From NCBI RefSeq assembly GCF_003260195.1, contig NZ_QEIH01000003.1, forward strand, positions 496,001 through 560,000: 64,000 bases of DNA, read 5' to 3'. The stretch comes from Lutibacter citreus. GTDB taxonomy: Bacteria > Bacteroidota > Bacteroidia > Flavobacteriales > Flavobacteriaceae. Positions 8,657 through 17,394 of this stretch are shown piece by piece. Positions within the stretch are counted from its first letter, which is position 1, and each line of letters starts with the position of its first letter. Under the pieces are notes generated by a model. That model did not search any database. It was not told the DNA's origin and worked only from the letters and a program-made list of their open reading frames with translations. Position numbers and translations under genes: made by a program.

Positions 8657-8661
8657 AAAAA

Positions 8662-9432
8662 TTATTTAAATAAAATAATAAGAGCTCCTATTGCAGTAAC
8701 TATTAAAATGAATTTTCTATATAACTCATCATTAATAAGTTTCACTAAACTTATACCTGCAAAAAAACCAATTACAATGGCAGGTATCAAAAAAATGTTT
8801 AAAGCCAAACTTTGAACTGAAACTGTTTTCCAAACAAATATATGAAAAGGCAATTTAAAAACATTTATAATAAAAAACAACCAAGCTGCCGTACCTATAA
8901 ATTGATTTTTTGGTAAACGCATGGCTAAAAAGTAAATATTTGAAAAGGCGCCAGCTAAGTTTCCAATCATAGAAGTAAAACCGGCAATTAGCCCCATACT
9001 TAAAGAGAAAAATCGATTTTTAGGAATCTCATCCGATTTTTTTCTTTCCATATAAATCATAAAAAGAACAATGCCTAAAATTAAAACAGCCATTGTCTGT
9101 TTAAAAACAATATCGGAAATATCATTACCTATTAAAACACCTAACAAAACACCTACAACCATGGCAGGTAAAAGTTTTAGTAAATATTCCCATTGGGTAT
9201 GTCTATGGTAATATATTACGGCAAATATATCAGCAAAAATCATCATCGGAATTAATACTCCCGTTGATGATTTTCCACCGAATACAATGGCCATTATAGT
9301 GACTATAATAACGCCAACTCCTTTTATTCCCGCCTTGCTAAGTCCTAAAAAAAAGGAACCTAAAAAGGCTAAAAGCCATTGAAAATTTGTTAATTGAAAA
9401 TTTGTAATTTCATTAATGAAATTTACAAGCAT
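8662..9432 (-). CDS. TSUP-family (TauE/SafE-like) membrane transporter
   Basis: 256 aa with about eight hydrophobic segments arranged as two four-helix halves. The first half begins WLLAFLGSFFLGLSKAGIKG, the conserved GxxKAGxxG segment of the sulfite exporter TauE/SafE family, echoed in the second half by GFTSMIGNLAGAFSNIYF. Family members export sulfite, sulfoacetate or other sulfur-containing anions across the inner membrane. It lies 15 bp after the OmpA-like gene and 5 bp before the Cys-rich small gene. Substrate is not determinable from sequence. Confidence 0.88.
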   Translation of the reverse strand: MLVNFINEITNFQLTNFQWLLAFLGSFFLGLSKAGIKGVGVIIVTIMAIVFGGKSSTGVLIPMMIFADIFAVIYYHRHTQWEYLLKLLPAMVVGVLLGVLIGNDISDIVFKQTMAVLILGIVLFMIYMERKKSDEIPKNRFFSLSMGLIAGFTSMIGNLAGAFSNIYFLAMRLPKNQFIGTAAWLFFIINVFKLPFHIFVWKTVSVQSLALNIFLIPAIVIGFFAGISLVKLINDELYRKFILIVTAIGALIILFK

Positions 9433-9447
9433 ACAATATTTTTAAAA

Positions 9448-10158
9448 TTAATTAGAACCAGCTTCTTTTTTAGCTTCTTCTTTCATTTTTTCATTAGGTA
9501 CAATTCCAATATTTACTCTTCTATTTTTTGAACGACCTTCTTCAGTATTATTATCAGCTACTGGTTGTTCTTCTCCAAACCATTTAGTTGTAAACCTTGC
9601 AGCATTTAAACTTTTAGTTTTTGTAAAATAATTAGTTACAGATTCTGCTCTGTTTTGAGAAAGTGTCATATTGTAAGTGTCTGAACCAGTACTATCTGTA
9701 TGGCCAACTACAAGTACATTTGTATCAGGGTATTCTTGTAAAATAGATGAAAGTTTGTTTAGTAATACTTCTGATTCACCTACAATTGCGTATTTGTTAG
9801 TAGCAAAGTGTACACCACTATTTTCATCAAAAGTTACTACAATTCCATCATCAATACGTTCAACCACAGCTCCAGGGATTTCTTCTTCAATCTTCTGAGC
9901 TTGTTTGTCCATTTTTTTACCAATAAGCACTCCTGCTCCACCACCTACTACACCTCCAATAACAGCACCTAACTCTCCATTACCACCTTTTCCTATATTG
10001 TTTCCAAGAATTGCGCCTAAAATTGCTCCTCCTGCAGCACCAATAGCAGCACCTTTTTGTTTATTATTAGCATTTTTAGTTGCTTCACAGCTACTAAAAT
10101 TTATTGCCATTCCTACTGATAAAATTACTATAGATATTTTTTTAGTTATTGATTTCAT
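9448..10158 (-). CDS. OmpA-family lipoprotein with glycine zipper
   Basis: 236 aa. The signal peptide ends in a lipobox (INFSSC), so the protein is lipidated. Residues about 35-80 form a Gly-rich zipper (GAAIGAAGGAILGAILGNNIG and GAVIGGVVGGGAGVLIG) of the YMGG/glycine-zipper type that may insert in the outer membrane. The C-terminal OmpA domain (about 115-225) has the peptidoglycan-binding signature: HTDSTGSD, NMTLSQNRAESV and the closing GRSKNRRV. It should tether the outer membrane to the wall. It follows the lipocalin-like gene by 3 bp, a pairing common in flavobacteria. Confidence 0.93.
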   Translation of the reverse strand: MKSITKKISIVILSVGMAINFSSCEATKNANNKQKGAAIGAAGGAILGAILGNNIGKGGNGELGAVIGGVVGGGAGVLIGKKMDKQAQKIEEEIPGAVVERIDDGIVVTFDENSGVHFATNKYAIVGESEVLLNKLSSILQEYPDTNVLVVGHTDSTGSDTYNMTLSQNRAESVTNYFTKTKSLNAARFTTKWFGEEQPVADNNTEEGRSKNRRVNIGIVPNEKMKEEAKKEAGSN

Positions 10159-10161
10159 TAT

Positions 10162-10641
10162 TTAGTTTTTTTTTGAAAATTTTAAAGTCATATTAATTGT
10201 TTTTCCATCTAAAGAAGCTGCTTGTTCCCAAACCATATTTGTATCAGACAATTGGATTAGTTTTAGTCTATAACCTCTATTAGATGCAGATTTTCCTTTA
10301 CCATCAACAGGTTTTAACAAAAAGTCATACAATCCTGTTTCTTCGTTAATTTCATCAATTGTAAAAATAAAATCACGATTACCTGTAATACAATTAGCGT
10401 TGTTAATTGTGTAAATTCCTGTGTTGTTGTTTGGAATAAATTTCCAATCACTTCCAATCATACAATCTTTTGTTGCATCATCGAAAAAAGTAATTCTAAA
10501 TGTTCCATACTTATCATATGATACATCATTTAGGGTCCACTCACCTTTCATAATTTTTTTTGACGTTCTAACTGTTTTTGATGTTCCACAAGAGGCAAGA
10601 ATACCACATACGAGAACTGTTAGAAAAATAATTTTTTTCAT
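10162..10641 (-). CDS. lipocalin-like lipoprotein
   Basis: 159 aa with a lipoprotein signal (VCGILASC). The body (about 30-159) has the lipocalin-like pattern of flavobacterial envelope lipoproteins: a GEWTLNDVSYDKYGTFRITFFDD opening strand pair, DWKFIPNNNTGIYTI, and a closing MVWEQAA/INMTLKFSKK strand. It is the first gene of the OmpA-TSUP-CPXCG-DUF6933 operon. TATCTTTG on the coding strand (10689-10696 on the plus strand) fits the Bacteroidota -7 element and would give a leader of about 40 nt. A bound ligand is not predictable. Confidence 0.8.
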   Translation of the reverse strand: MKKIIFLTVLVCGILASCGTSKTVRTSKKIMKGEWTLNDVSYDKYGTFRITFFDDATKDCMIGSDWKFIPNNNTGIYTINNANCITGNRDFIFTIDEINEETGLYDFLLKPVDGKGKSASNRGYRLKLIQLSDTNMVWEQAASLDGKTINMTLKFSKKN

Positions 10642-10749
10642 TTTATTAATAATTTAGTTAAAAAATTTATTGGGTTAGTATTAGGCTACAAAGATAAATA
10701 TTATCATTAACATATATCATGGAACTTCATTAAAAAATATTATAATTCA

Positions 10750-10778
10750 TTTGGTAAATAATTGTTTATTTATATTTG
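10750..10778 (+). promoter_or_regulatory. Bacteroidota sigma-ABfr-type promoter of truC
   Basis: TTTG at 10750-10753, 17 bp spacer, then TATATTTG at 10771-10778, matching the TTTG-N17-21-TAnnTTTG consensus. The truC ATG starts only four bases after the -7 element, so the transcript would have almost no 5' leader. Confidence 0.6.
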
Positions 10779-10782
10779 CTAA

Positions 10783-11475
10783 ATGCATATTGAAATTTTA
10801 TTTGAAGATGATTATTTTGTAATAGTTAATAAACCTAATAACGTTCTGGTACACAACTCTTACTACGCTAGAAATATTAAAGAACCAACTCTTTTAGATC
10901 TATTAAAAGATGAATTAAACCAAACATTATATCCAATTCATAGGCTAGATAGAAAAACATCTGGAGTAATTGCACTGTCAAAAAAGAAAGAAACAGTAGC
11001 TGTATTTCAAGAGTTATTTAACTCAAATATACTTAAAAAGGAATATTTTGGTATTGTTAGAGGTTATTTTGAAGGTAATAAAATTATTAATACACCTGTT
11101 AAAAACCCAGATACAAAAGTTTATAAAGAGGCTGAAACTCACGGTGATATTTTAAATAAAATTGAATTAAAAATACCTGTTCATCCTTACGATTTTTCAA
11201 GATATAGTTTAGTGAAATTAACTCCATTTACTGGCAGAATGCACCAATTAAGAATTCATATGAACAAAGTAAGCCACCCAATTGTTGGGGATACTAAATA
11301 TGGAGATAGATTTCATAATAGAATGTTTGAAAAAGAATTTAATTGTGGAAATTTATTTTTACACGCTTATTCATTAAATTTTAAACATCCTATTAATAAT
11401 GAGAAAATTTCTGTTGTTGCCAGTTTACCAAAAAACTGGAATTATATACTTAATAAATTTAAGTGGTCTATTTAA
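10783..11475 (+). CDS. truC: tRNA pseudouridine synthase C (RluA family)
   Basis: 230 aa RluA-family pseudouridine synthase. The catalytic motif HRLDRKTSG carries Asp56. The protein lacks an S4 RNA-binding domain and starts directly with the catalytic fold (FEDDYFVIVNKPNNVLVH), which is the TruC arrangement (pseudouridine 65 in tRNA-Ile/Asp in E. coli). FTGRMHQLRIHMNKVSHPIVGDTKYGD is the conserved C-terminal segment. It is monocistronic and reads away from the lipocalin operon. RluA-subfamily assignment is certain; the exact target uridine is inferred from length and architecture. Confidence 0.85.
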   Translation: MHIEILFEDDYFVIVNKPNNVLVHNSYYARNIKEPTLLDLLKDELNQTLYPIHRLDRKTSGVIALSKKKETVAVFQELFNSNILKKEYFGIVRGYFEGNKIINTPVKNPDTKVYKEAETHGDILNKIELKIPVHPYDFSRYSLVKLTPFTGRMHQLRIHMNKVSHPIVGDTKYGDRFHNRMFEKEFNCGNLFLHAYSLNFKHPINNEKISVVASLPKNWNYILNKFKWSI

Positions 11476-11684
11476 AAAACCGCTTTTAATATTTAACCTT
11501 TTTGAAAATTGTATCATTTTTTTAAAATCATATATTTCACCCCAAAAAATATAATAACTTCATAAAAATTTAAAAATAATTAAAAATAAATGTCACGTTA
11601 ACACCTAAACAAAACGTATTAATTATTTTACATACAATACTCAATATTATTAAAGACTAAAAACGGTTTATAATAATTATAAAT

Positions 11685-12131
11685 TTATTTAGTTATTGCT
11701 TCTTTTTGCTTTTCAATTTTCATAACTAAAAGAGTAAGCTCAAAAACCTGCTCTTTTATACATCTAAAATTTTGAATGTAATTACTAACTTCTAATCGTA
11801 ATTGTTTATGATTTTCTCTAAAATCTTCTTCTTTTTTAAGATATATATCCTCAATTAATAAAGCTAGATTTACTCTGTGCTCTCTTAAAGATTCTTGTAA
11901 TTGTTCATCAAATTCACCTTCAATATTTAAACTATTCAATAATAGCTTGGCTTTATTAAATCTATCTCCTCTACAAAATTTTAAAATATAACTTTCAAGC
12001 ATTTCTTTTAAAAAATTTTGCTCTACCGCAATAAATTTTATTTCAGAAATCCACTCTGTAGTTTCATCTTGTAAATGAAGAATGCTATCTTTAAAAAATG
12101 TGTACTTATTTACTAAAATATTTTTTTTCAT
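11685..12131 (-). CDS. helical protein of unknown function next to two-component genes
   Basis: 148 aa, not recognised. It is predicted almost entirely alpha-helical with heptad-like hydrophobic spacing, no signal peptide or membrane segment, and reads like a four-helix bundle or coiled coil (for example LKEMLESYILKFCRGDRF and ELTLLVMKIEKQKEAI). It is on the same strand as the REC-CRP regulator and histidine kinase but separated from them by 314 bp that hold a strong hairpin 30 bp before its start. It could be a target of that regulatory pair. Nothing in the sequence shows an enzymatic role. Confidence 0.7.
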   Translation of the reverse strand: MKKNILVNKYTFFKDSILHLQDETTEWISEIKFIAVEQNFLKEMLESYILKFCRGDRFNKAKLLLNSLNIEGEFDEQLQESLREHRVNLALLIEDIYLKKEEDFRENHKQLRLEVSNYIQNFRCIKEQVFELTLLVMKIEKQKEAITK

Positions 12132-12445
12132 AACGCTTAGTTTTCAATTTTAATTTTAAAGAATCCGAAGCATTGTTTTAAAAACACTTCGGATTCAGTA
12201 GAATCTTAACTCTTCAATTAACCAGAGCAATTCATTTTTAAAATAACCAATTTTATAAATGTATAATAATTAACTATTTTGCTCTCCACCTTAAAATGTA
12301 GATTTGATTATTTCTGAATTAATCTTCTTCTTCTTCTTTTCCTTATTTCTTTAATTTTAACATCTAAATTATAGTAGCTAATTTATTAGATATCACCAAA
12401 ATACACAATGATTACAATCAATATATTAATTGATTATAGTCAATT
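12132..12445. other. intergenic region with one strong hairpin
   Basis: 314 bp between the helical protein and the REC-CRP regulator. The only clear element is the hairpin at 12161-12196. A GAAGAAGAAGAAGA purine tract (minus strand, around 12320-12345) lies in a short frame without an initiator. No convincing gene is present. Confidence 0.6.
12161..12196 (-). promoter_or_regulatory. long hairpin in the leader of the helical-protein gene
   Basis: GAATCCGAAG (12161-12170) and CTTCGGATTC (12187-12196) form a perfect 10-bp stem, and the inner TGTTTT/AAAACA can extend it. It ends 30 bp upstream of the ATG at 12131. There is no T-run on either side, so it is not a standard intrinsic terminator; it may be a leader structure controlling translation or mRNA stability, or a Rho-dependent/processing stem. 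Confidence 0.55.
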
Positions 12446-13498
12446 TTAGTGAATGTTTTGAAGTTTATTTTTATTCAATATTTTAATTGATCTTGGTTTT
12501 AGATCAATTAACTTTTCTTCCTTAAAATCATGTAAAGTCCTAATTAACGTCTCTTTAGCAATACCTATAGTACTGGCTAGATCACTTCGGTTAATTGAGA
12601 TTTCATTTTTAGATTTATCTGGATATTCTGTTAAAAGGTGTAAAAGAATTGTTGCTGTTTTTTTTCTAACTGACGAATAAGCTAATAATAAAGATCTTTT
12701 TCTAGATTCCTCTAATTTACTAGATAACAATTCTATAAGACTAAATAAAACATCTGGATTTGAATCCATTATTAATTTTATTTCTTCTTTGGTTAATTTA
12801 TATAATTGTGTAGCAGTAATTGTCTTTGAATTCTCAAAATGAGGTAATTGTTTTACAAATGATGAATACCCAAAAAACTGATTTTCTGAATAATAGCCTG
12901 TAATTAACTCCTTACCTAGCTCATTGTTTTTGTATGTTTTAACGCATCCATTTTTTACTAAAAAAATAAAATTACTTCTATTTCCTTCGCAATAAATGGT
13001 TTCATTTTTTTTATAATTAAACAGTTTTTTACCTTCTAATAATTGCTTTAAATCTTTAATATTTTTGAAATTATCAAAGAGCTCTAATTCATTTCTAGTG
13101 TTAAAACTACCTTTATTTTTAAGTACTTTTGCTCTTTTTAATCTACTTTCAATTGCTCTTAATAATTCAGATTCTTCAAAAGGTTTGCAAATATAATCAT
13201 CAGCGCCAAACTCCATACCTTTTCTTAAATCATCATAATGTGTTTTAGCCGAAAGAAAAATAAAAGGAATGTGTTTTAACTTTTGATTTTTGGATATAAT
13301 TTGAAGTACTCCATAACCGTCTAAAACTGGCATTTTTATATCACAAATAATAATATCTGGCAAAAAGGAATTTGCTATAGAAATTCCAGTTTTACCATTC
13401 TCAGCCGTTTTAACAGAATAATTTGCTAATTCAAGTATTTCTGATGTGTTTTCTCTAACATTTTTATCATCTTCTATAAGTAGAATTTTTTTATTCAT
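12446..13498 (-). CDS. response regulator with CRP/FNR-type output (REC-cNMP-HTH fusion)
   Basis: 350 aa from the ATG at 13498, eight bases inside the end of the kinase gene; a longer frame starting at 13552 would add 18 residues inside that gene and is rejected. REC domain about 1-120: acidic pocket Glu9-Asp11, phosphoacceptor Asp53 in IICDIKMP, Lys in DYICKPF. A cyclic-nucleotide-binding-type beta-roll follows (about 145-260, KKNETIYCEGNRSNFIFLVK), then a Crp-type HTH (about 275-345, NRSDLASTIGIAKETLIRTL). Phosphorylation therefore seems to gate a CRP/FNR-like DNA binder. No FNR cluster cysteines are visible. It is coupled to the PAS kinase upstream. Confidence 0.92.
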   Translation of the reverse strand: MNKKILLIEDDKNVRENTSEILELANYSVKTAENGKTGISIANSFLPDIIICDIKMPVLDGYGVLQIISKNQKLKHIPFIFLSAKTHYDDLRKGMEFGADDYICKPFEESELLRAIESRLKRAKVLKNKGSFNTRNELELFDNFKNIKDLKQLLEGKKLFNYKKNETIYCEGNRSNFIFLVKNGCVKTYKNNELGKELITGYYSENQFFGYSSFVKQLPHFENSKTITATQLYKLTKEEIKLIMDSNPDVLFSLIELLSSKLEESRKRSLLLAYSSVRKKTATILLHLLTEYPDKSKNEISINRSDLASTIGIAKETLIRTLHDFKEEKLIDLKPRSIKILNKNKLQNIH

Positions 13499-14657
13499 AG
13501 TTCTTAATTTTAGGAAGTTGAACATTGAATATTGCTCCTTTATTTTCTTCACTTTTAAAGGAAATAATTCCTTTAAAATAATCTACATAACCTTTAACAA
13601 TATTTAATCCAATTCCTGTACCTGGAAAATAACTAGCATTTTTAGCTCTAAAAAAACGTTTAAAAATAAAATCATGATCTTTCTTGGGAATACCAATTCC
13701 ATCATCTTCAATTTGAAGAATTAAGTATGATTTATTAAAAGAGCAGCTAATTTTTATAATTCCATTTTCTTTTGAATATTTTATTGCATTAAATAATATA
13801 TTAGAAATTATGATTTCAAGTATTTTGGCATCCTGGTATATATATTCTTCGCAATTTGATGTAAATATTATTTTTTGATTCTTTAACAATAATGGTTTTG
13901 AACTTTTTATAATTCTACTAATAAATTCATCTAAATTGATTTTAATATATAACGGGATAATTTTTCCACACTCAATATTCTCTAGCGTTAAAATGCTATC
14001 TACCATTTCATTTAAATAATTTATTAGCTTTTTAACCTTATATAAATGTTCATTTATTTTTTCTGTTTTTGCTAAATGAGCATATTTTACAATTAACTCT
14101 GCAGAAGTTAAAATAGCGCTTAAAGGAGTTTTAAATTCGTGTGAAGCAAGACTAATAAAGCTAGTTTTTAAATTATTTAATTCAATTTCTTTATTTAACG
14201 AGTTTTTTAATTTTTTAATAACATTCTCTAATTCTATATTTCTTAATTCAACTTCTTTTTCAAGTTGAAAATTTTTAGTTGTTATTTTCTCTTCTTTTGC
14301 TTTACGTTCAGAAATATCAGTTATAAGAGCTTTATAATAATTTTCACCAACATATTCAATTCTTCCAAAACTTAATTCTAGCGGTATTTTACCTCCATCT
14401 TTTTTTAAACCAAAACATTCAATTACTGTTTTATATTTATTATCAGAAGGATTTTGAATAAATTCATTCAATAAATTTTTATTATCAAAAAGTAAATCAG
14501 CATTTTTATAATGTAAATCATTTGAAGGGTAACCAAAAATTTGGGATAAAGGATTATTAGAAAGTATAATTTCTTTTTTTTTGTTACAAACTAATATGCC
14601 CACAAGCATAGAGTTAAAGCAAACTTTATAAAATGCAGTTTCTTCTTTTAAAGGCAT
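13491..14657 (-). CDS. cytoplasmic PAS-domain sensor histidine kinase
   Basis: 388 aa. An N-terminal PAS domain (about 5-118, ending in the PAC segment YKALITDISERK), a short coiled coil (120-165), HisKA dimerisation domain with His173 in SFISLASHEFKTPLSAI, and HATPase_c with N box (FNAIKYSKENG), G1 (EDDGIGIP), F box (FKRFFRA) and G2 (GTGIGLNIVKGY). There are no membrane segments, so it senses a cytoplasmic signal through the PAS fold. Its stop codon overlaps the regulator start by eight bases, so the two form a cognate pair. The signal is unknown; cysteines 13 and 24 in the PAS core could matter for redox. Confidence 0.93.
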   Translation of the reverse strand: MPLKEETAFYKVCFNSMLVGILVCNKKKEIILSNNPLSQIFGYPSNDLHYKNADLLFDNKNLLNEFIQNPSDNKYKTVIECFGLKKDGGKIPLELSFGRIEYVGENYYKALITDISERKAKEEKITTKNFQLEKEVELRNIELENVIKKLKNSLNKEIELNNLKTSFISLASHEFKTPLSAILTSAELIVKYAHLAKTEKINEHLYKVKKLINYLNEMVDSILTLENIECGKIIPLYIKINLDEFISRIIKSSKPLLLKNQKIIFTSNCEEYIYQDAKILEIIISNILFNAIKYSKENGIIKISCSFNKSYLILQIEDDGIGIPKKDHDFIFKRFFRAKNASYFPGTGIGLNIVKGYVDYFKGIISFKSEENKGAIFNVQLPKIKNYE

Positions 14658-14745
14658 AAATAATTAAAAATTACGTTTTTTAAAAATAAACGTAATAAGT
14701 AGTTAATTGTATGATTTAAATCAGTGAATATTAAATTATATTGTA

Positions 14746-16749
14746 TTAATAATTAAATAAATACATAATCTCTGAATATATATTATCCGTTGGTAAGTAA
14801 ATATTTTCTAAGTTTTTAGCAAATGGAATTGGAGTTTCAATACTTCCAATTCTTTTTATAGGTGCATCTAAAAATTGAAAACAGTTTTCAGAAATTAAAG
14901 CTGAAATATCTGAAGAGATACTTCCAAACAATGTATCTTCTTGAATAATTAACACTTTTCCTGTTTTTCTAACAGATTTAAAAATAGAATCAGTATCTAA
15001 AGGTTGAAGAGTTCTTAAATCAATCACATCAGCTGAAATATGTTTGTCTTTAACAACTTCTAAAGCCCAATGTACAGCTACTCCATAAGCAATTATTGTA
15101 ATATCTTTACCTTTATTTACAATAGATGCTTTTCCTAAAGGAATTGTATAATAATCTGTTGGAACATCTTGGTAAATAGTTCTGTACAATAATTTATGTT
15201 CAAAAAATAATACGGGATTTTCATCTTCAATAGCAGTAGCTAGTAGTCCTTTTGCATCATATGGAAAAGCTGGAAAAACAACTTTTAATCCAGGAGTTTT
15301 TGTAAACCAAGCTTCATTTGTTTGACTATGAAAAGGCCCCGCACCAACACCAGCACCACACGGCATTCTTAGAACAATATCCGCTGGTTGTTTCCAACGA
15401 TAAAAAGATTTTGCCAACAAATTAATTACCGGGTTAAAGCCAGAAGTTATAAAATCTGAAAACTGTAATTCAACTACAGATTTTATTCCTTTAATAGAAA
15501 GTCCATAAGCAGCTTCAATTATACTTGACTCACAAATTGGTGTGTTTCTAACTCTTTGTTTGCCAAATTCTTCTAAAAAACCATCTGTAACTTTAAAAAC
15601 ACCTCCATATTCTGCAATATCTTGCCCCATAATAATAAGTTCATTATTATGCTGCATACATTGTTTTAACCCTAATGAAATAGAATCTATTAATCTGATT
15701 TTTTCACACTTATTATTAGGTATAAACTCAATAACATTTATAGGTTTATAAACATCTCTCAATTCATCTTCTATTGTTGATGAAATATCATCTTCTGCAA
15801 AAGCTATTTTTAAATGTTCATTAATTTCATGAATTATTGTTTCTTTAATTAAAACATCTTGTGCTATTGTAAGAATTTCTTCTTGTCTTAAAAAATTATG
15901 AAAATTCTCAATTGGATCTTTCCTTCCCCAATTATCTAATAAATCCTGCGGTACATACTTGGTTCCACTAGCCTCTTCATGCCCTCTCATTCTAAATGTT
16001 TTAAACTCTAAAAGAATTGGCTTTGGTTTTTTTCTAATTTTCTTTGCCAATTTATTTACCTTATAAAATACATCTAAAATATTATTCCCTTCAATTATAT
16101 GACTTTCAATCCCATAACCAATTCCTTTATCTGCAATATTTTCACATTTAAATTGCTCACTTGAAGGTGTAGATAATCCATAACCATTATTTTCTATACA
16201 AAATAAAACGGGTAAACTCCAAACAGCAGCAACATTTAATGCTTCATGAAAATCTCCTTCGCTAGTTCCTCCGTCCCCACAAAAAACAGTAGTAACTCTT
16301 TTTTGTTTTTTTAATAAATCTGCCAAAGCAATTCCATTAGCCACGCCAAGTTGTGGGCCTAAATGAGAAATCATTCCAACAATTTTATATTCTTGTGATC
16401 CAAAATGAAAAGATCGATCTCTTCCATTTGTAAAACCACTTTTTTTACCTTGCCATTGTGAAAATAACCTGTGAAGTGGAATATTTCTTGAAGTAAACAC
16501 ACCTAAATTTCGATGCATTGGTAAAATGTATTCATCATTTCTTAAAGCAGCAGAAACCCCTATGGCTATTGCTTCTTGTCCAATACCTGAAAACCATTTT
16601 GAAATTTTTCCTTGCCGAAGTAAAATCAACATTTTTTCCTCAATCATTCGAGGTTTCAACATTAATTTATATAAATTAATTAATTGTTCATTTGTAAAAT
16701 CTCTTTTATCAAATAAAATTGGCCTAATTGATTTATCCTTTGATCTCAT
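14746..16749 (-). CDS. 2-oxoacid (branched-chain) dehydrogenase E1, alpha-beta fusion
   Basis: 667 aa from the ATG at 16749; the frame extends 17 hydrophobic codons upstream but the terminator hairpin of the next gene and the atypical sequence argue against using them. Residues about 1-330 are the E1 alpha subunit: thiamine diphosphate motif FCGDGGTSEGDFHEALN...ENNGYG. Residues about 345-667 are E1 beta: MGQDIAEYGGVFKVTDG, a transketolase pyrimidine-binding domain and C-terminal domain (VIDLRTLQPLDTDSI). The enzyme decarboxylates branched-chain 2-oxoacids (or pyruvate) and passes the acyl group to E2. E2 and E3 are not in this window. The Lrp-type gene just upstream may regulate it. Confidence 0.9.
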   Translation of the reverse strand: MRSKDKSIRPILFDKRDFTNEQLINLYKLMLKPRMIEEKMLILLRQGKISKWFSGIGQEAIAIGVSAALRNDEYILPMHRNLGVFTSRNIPLHRLFSQWQGKKSGFTNGRDRSFHFGSQEYKIVGMISHLGPQLGVANGIALADLLKKQKRVTTVFCGDGGTSEGDFHEALNVAAVWSLPVLFCIENNGYGLSTPSSEQFKCENIADKGIGYGIESHIIEGNNILDVFYKVNKLAKKIRKKPKPILLEFKTFRMRGHEEASGTKYVPQDLLDNWGRKDPIENFHNFLRQEEILTIAQDVLIKETIIHEINEHLKIAFAEDDISSTIEDELRDVYKPINVIEFIPNNKCEKIRLIDSISLGLKQCMQHNNELIIMGQDIAEYGGVFKVTDGFLEEFGKQRVRNTPICESSIIEAAYGLSIKGIKSVVELQFSDFITSGFNPVINLLAKSFYRWKQPADIVLRMPCGAGVGAGPFHSQTNEAWFTKTPGLKVVFPAFPYDAKGLLATAIEDENPVLFFEHKLLYRTIYQDVPTDYYTIPLGKASIVNKGKDITIIAYGVAVHWALEVVKDKHISADVIDLRTLQPLDTDSIFKSVRKTGKVLIIQEDTLFGSISSDISALISENCFQFLDAPIKRIGSIETPIPFAKNLENIYLPTDNIYSEIMYLFNY

Positions 16750-16792
16750 ATAAAATATACGATATACCCAAATGTAATAAAAAACCAACAAA

Positions 16793-16827
16793 AAAAACAC
16801 CTTACTACTAAGTAATAAGGTGTTTTT
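16793..16827 (-). terminator. intrinsic terminator after the Lrp-type gene
   Basis: AAAAACACCTTA (16793-16804) pairs perfectly with TAAGGTGTTTTT (16816-16827), giving a 12-bp stem with an 11-base loop and T-runs on both strands. It lies 18 bp past the Lrp-type stop codon, so it terminates that gene and separates it from the E1 gene. Confidence 0.85.
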
Positions 16828-16844
16828 AAAATATTTAATTTTGT

Positions 16845-17324
16845 TTAGATTTCTCTAAAAATAGAGTGCATTAATCTAGTTTTATCATTAATGCTTTCTT
16901 CTAATGATATCATTGTTTCTGTTCTTGAAACTCCATCAATATCATCAATTTCAAAAATAATTTCTTTTGCGTGTGTTGTATCTTTTGCTCTAATTTTACA
17001 GAAAATATTATACTTACCTGCTGTAATGTATGCAATAGTTATATTAGGAATATTTTTTAACTCATTAACAACTTGTTTTGTTTTTGATGTTTTCCCTAAA
17101 TATATTCCCACATGAGAGATAAATGAATAACCCATTTTTTCGTAATCTAATGTTAAGGTAGATCCTTTAATGATTCCTTCATCTTCCATTTTCTTAACCC
17201 TTACGTGAATTGTTCCCGCAGAAACTACAAGTTTTTTAGCTATATCAGTAAAAGGTGTTCTCGCGTTTTCGATAAGTATATCTAAAATTTGATGATCAAT
17301 TTCGTCTAAAATGAATTTTTTCAT
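16845..17324 (-). CDS. Lrp/AsnC-family transcriptional regulator
   Basis: 159 aa, the usual length. N-terminal HTH (about 5-60, LDEIDHQILDILIENARTPF then a VSAGTIHVRVKKMEDEGII recognition helix) and a C-terminal RAM/ligand-binding domain (about 70-150) with the conserved Gly in ITAGKYNIFCKIRA. Members sense amino acids and control amino-acid metabolism. It sits between the E1 fusion and the M14 peptidase and is followed by its own terminator. TAAATTTG on the coding strand (17357-17364) is a probable -7 element. Whether it controls the neighbouring dehydrogenase is inference. Confidence 0.92.
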   Translation of the reverse strand: MKKFILDEIDHQILDILIENARTPFTDIAKKLVVSAGTIHVRVKKMEDEGIIKGSTLTLDYEKMGYSFISHVGIYLGKTSKTKQVVNELKNIPNITIAYITAGKYNIFCKIRAKDTTHAKEIIFEIDDIDGVSRTETMISLEESINDKTRLMHSIFREI

Positions 17325-17394
17325 GTCTAGTTATAAGATAATTTAATTTTGTTGGACAAATTTATTAAAAAAAACTGATTCTAACACTAAATAT

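Noticed and set aside
9677-10165. Two plus-strand frames opposite the OmpA-like gene, one proline-rich
   Set aside because: Reverse complement of the glycine-zipper codons produces the proline-rich frame; artefact.
12320-12365. Short minus-strand frame encoding an Arg-rich peptide from a GAAGAAGAAGA tract
   Set aside because: No ATG, GTG or TTG start in frame after the preceding stop, and the sequence is low-complexity.
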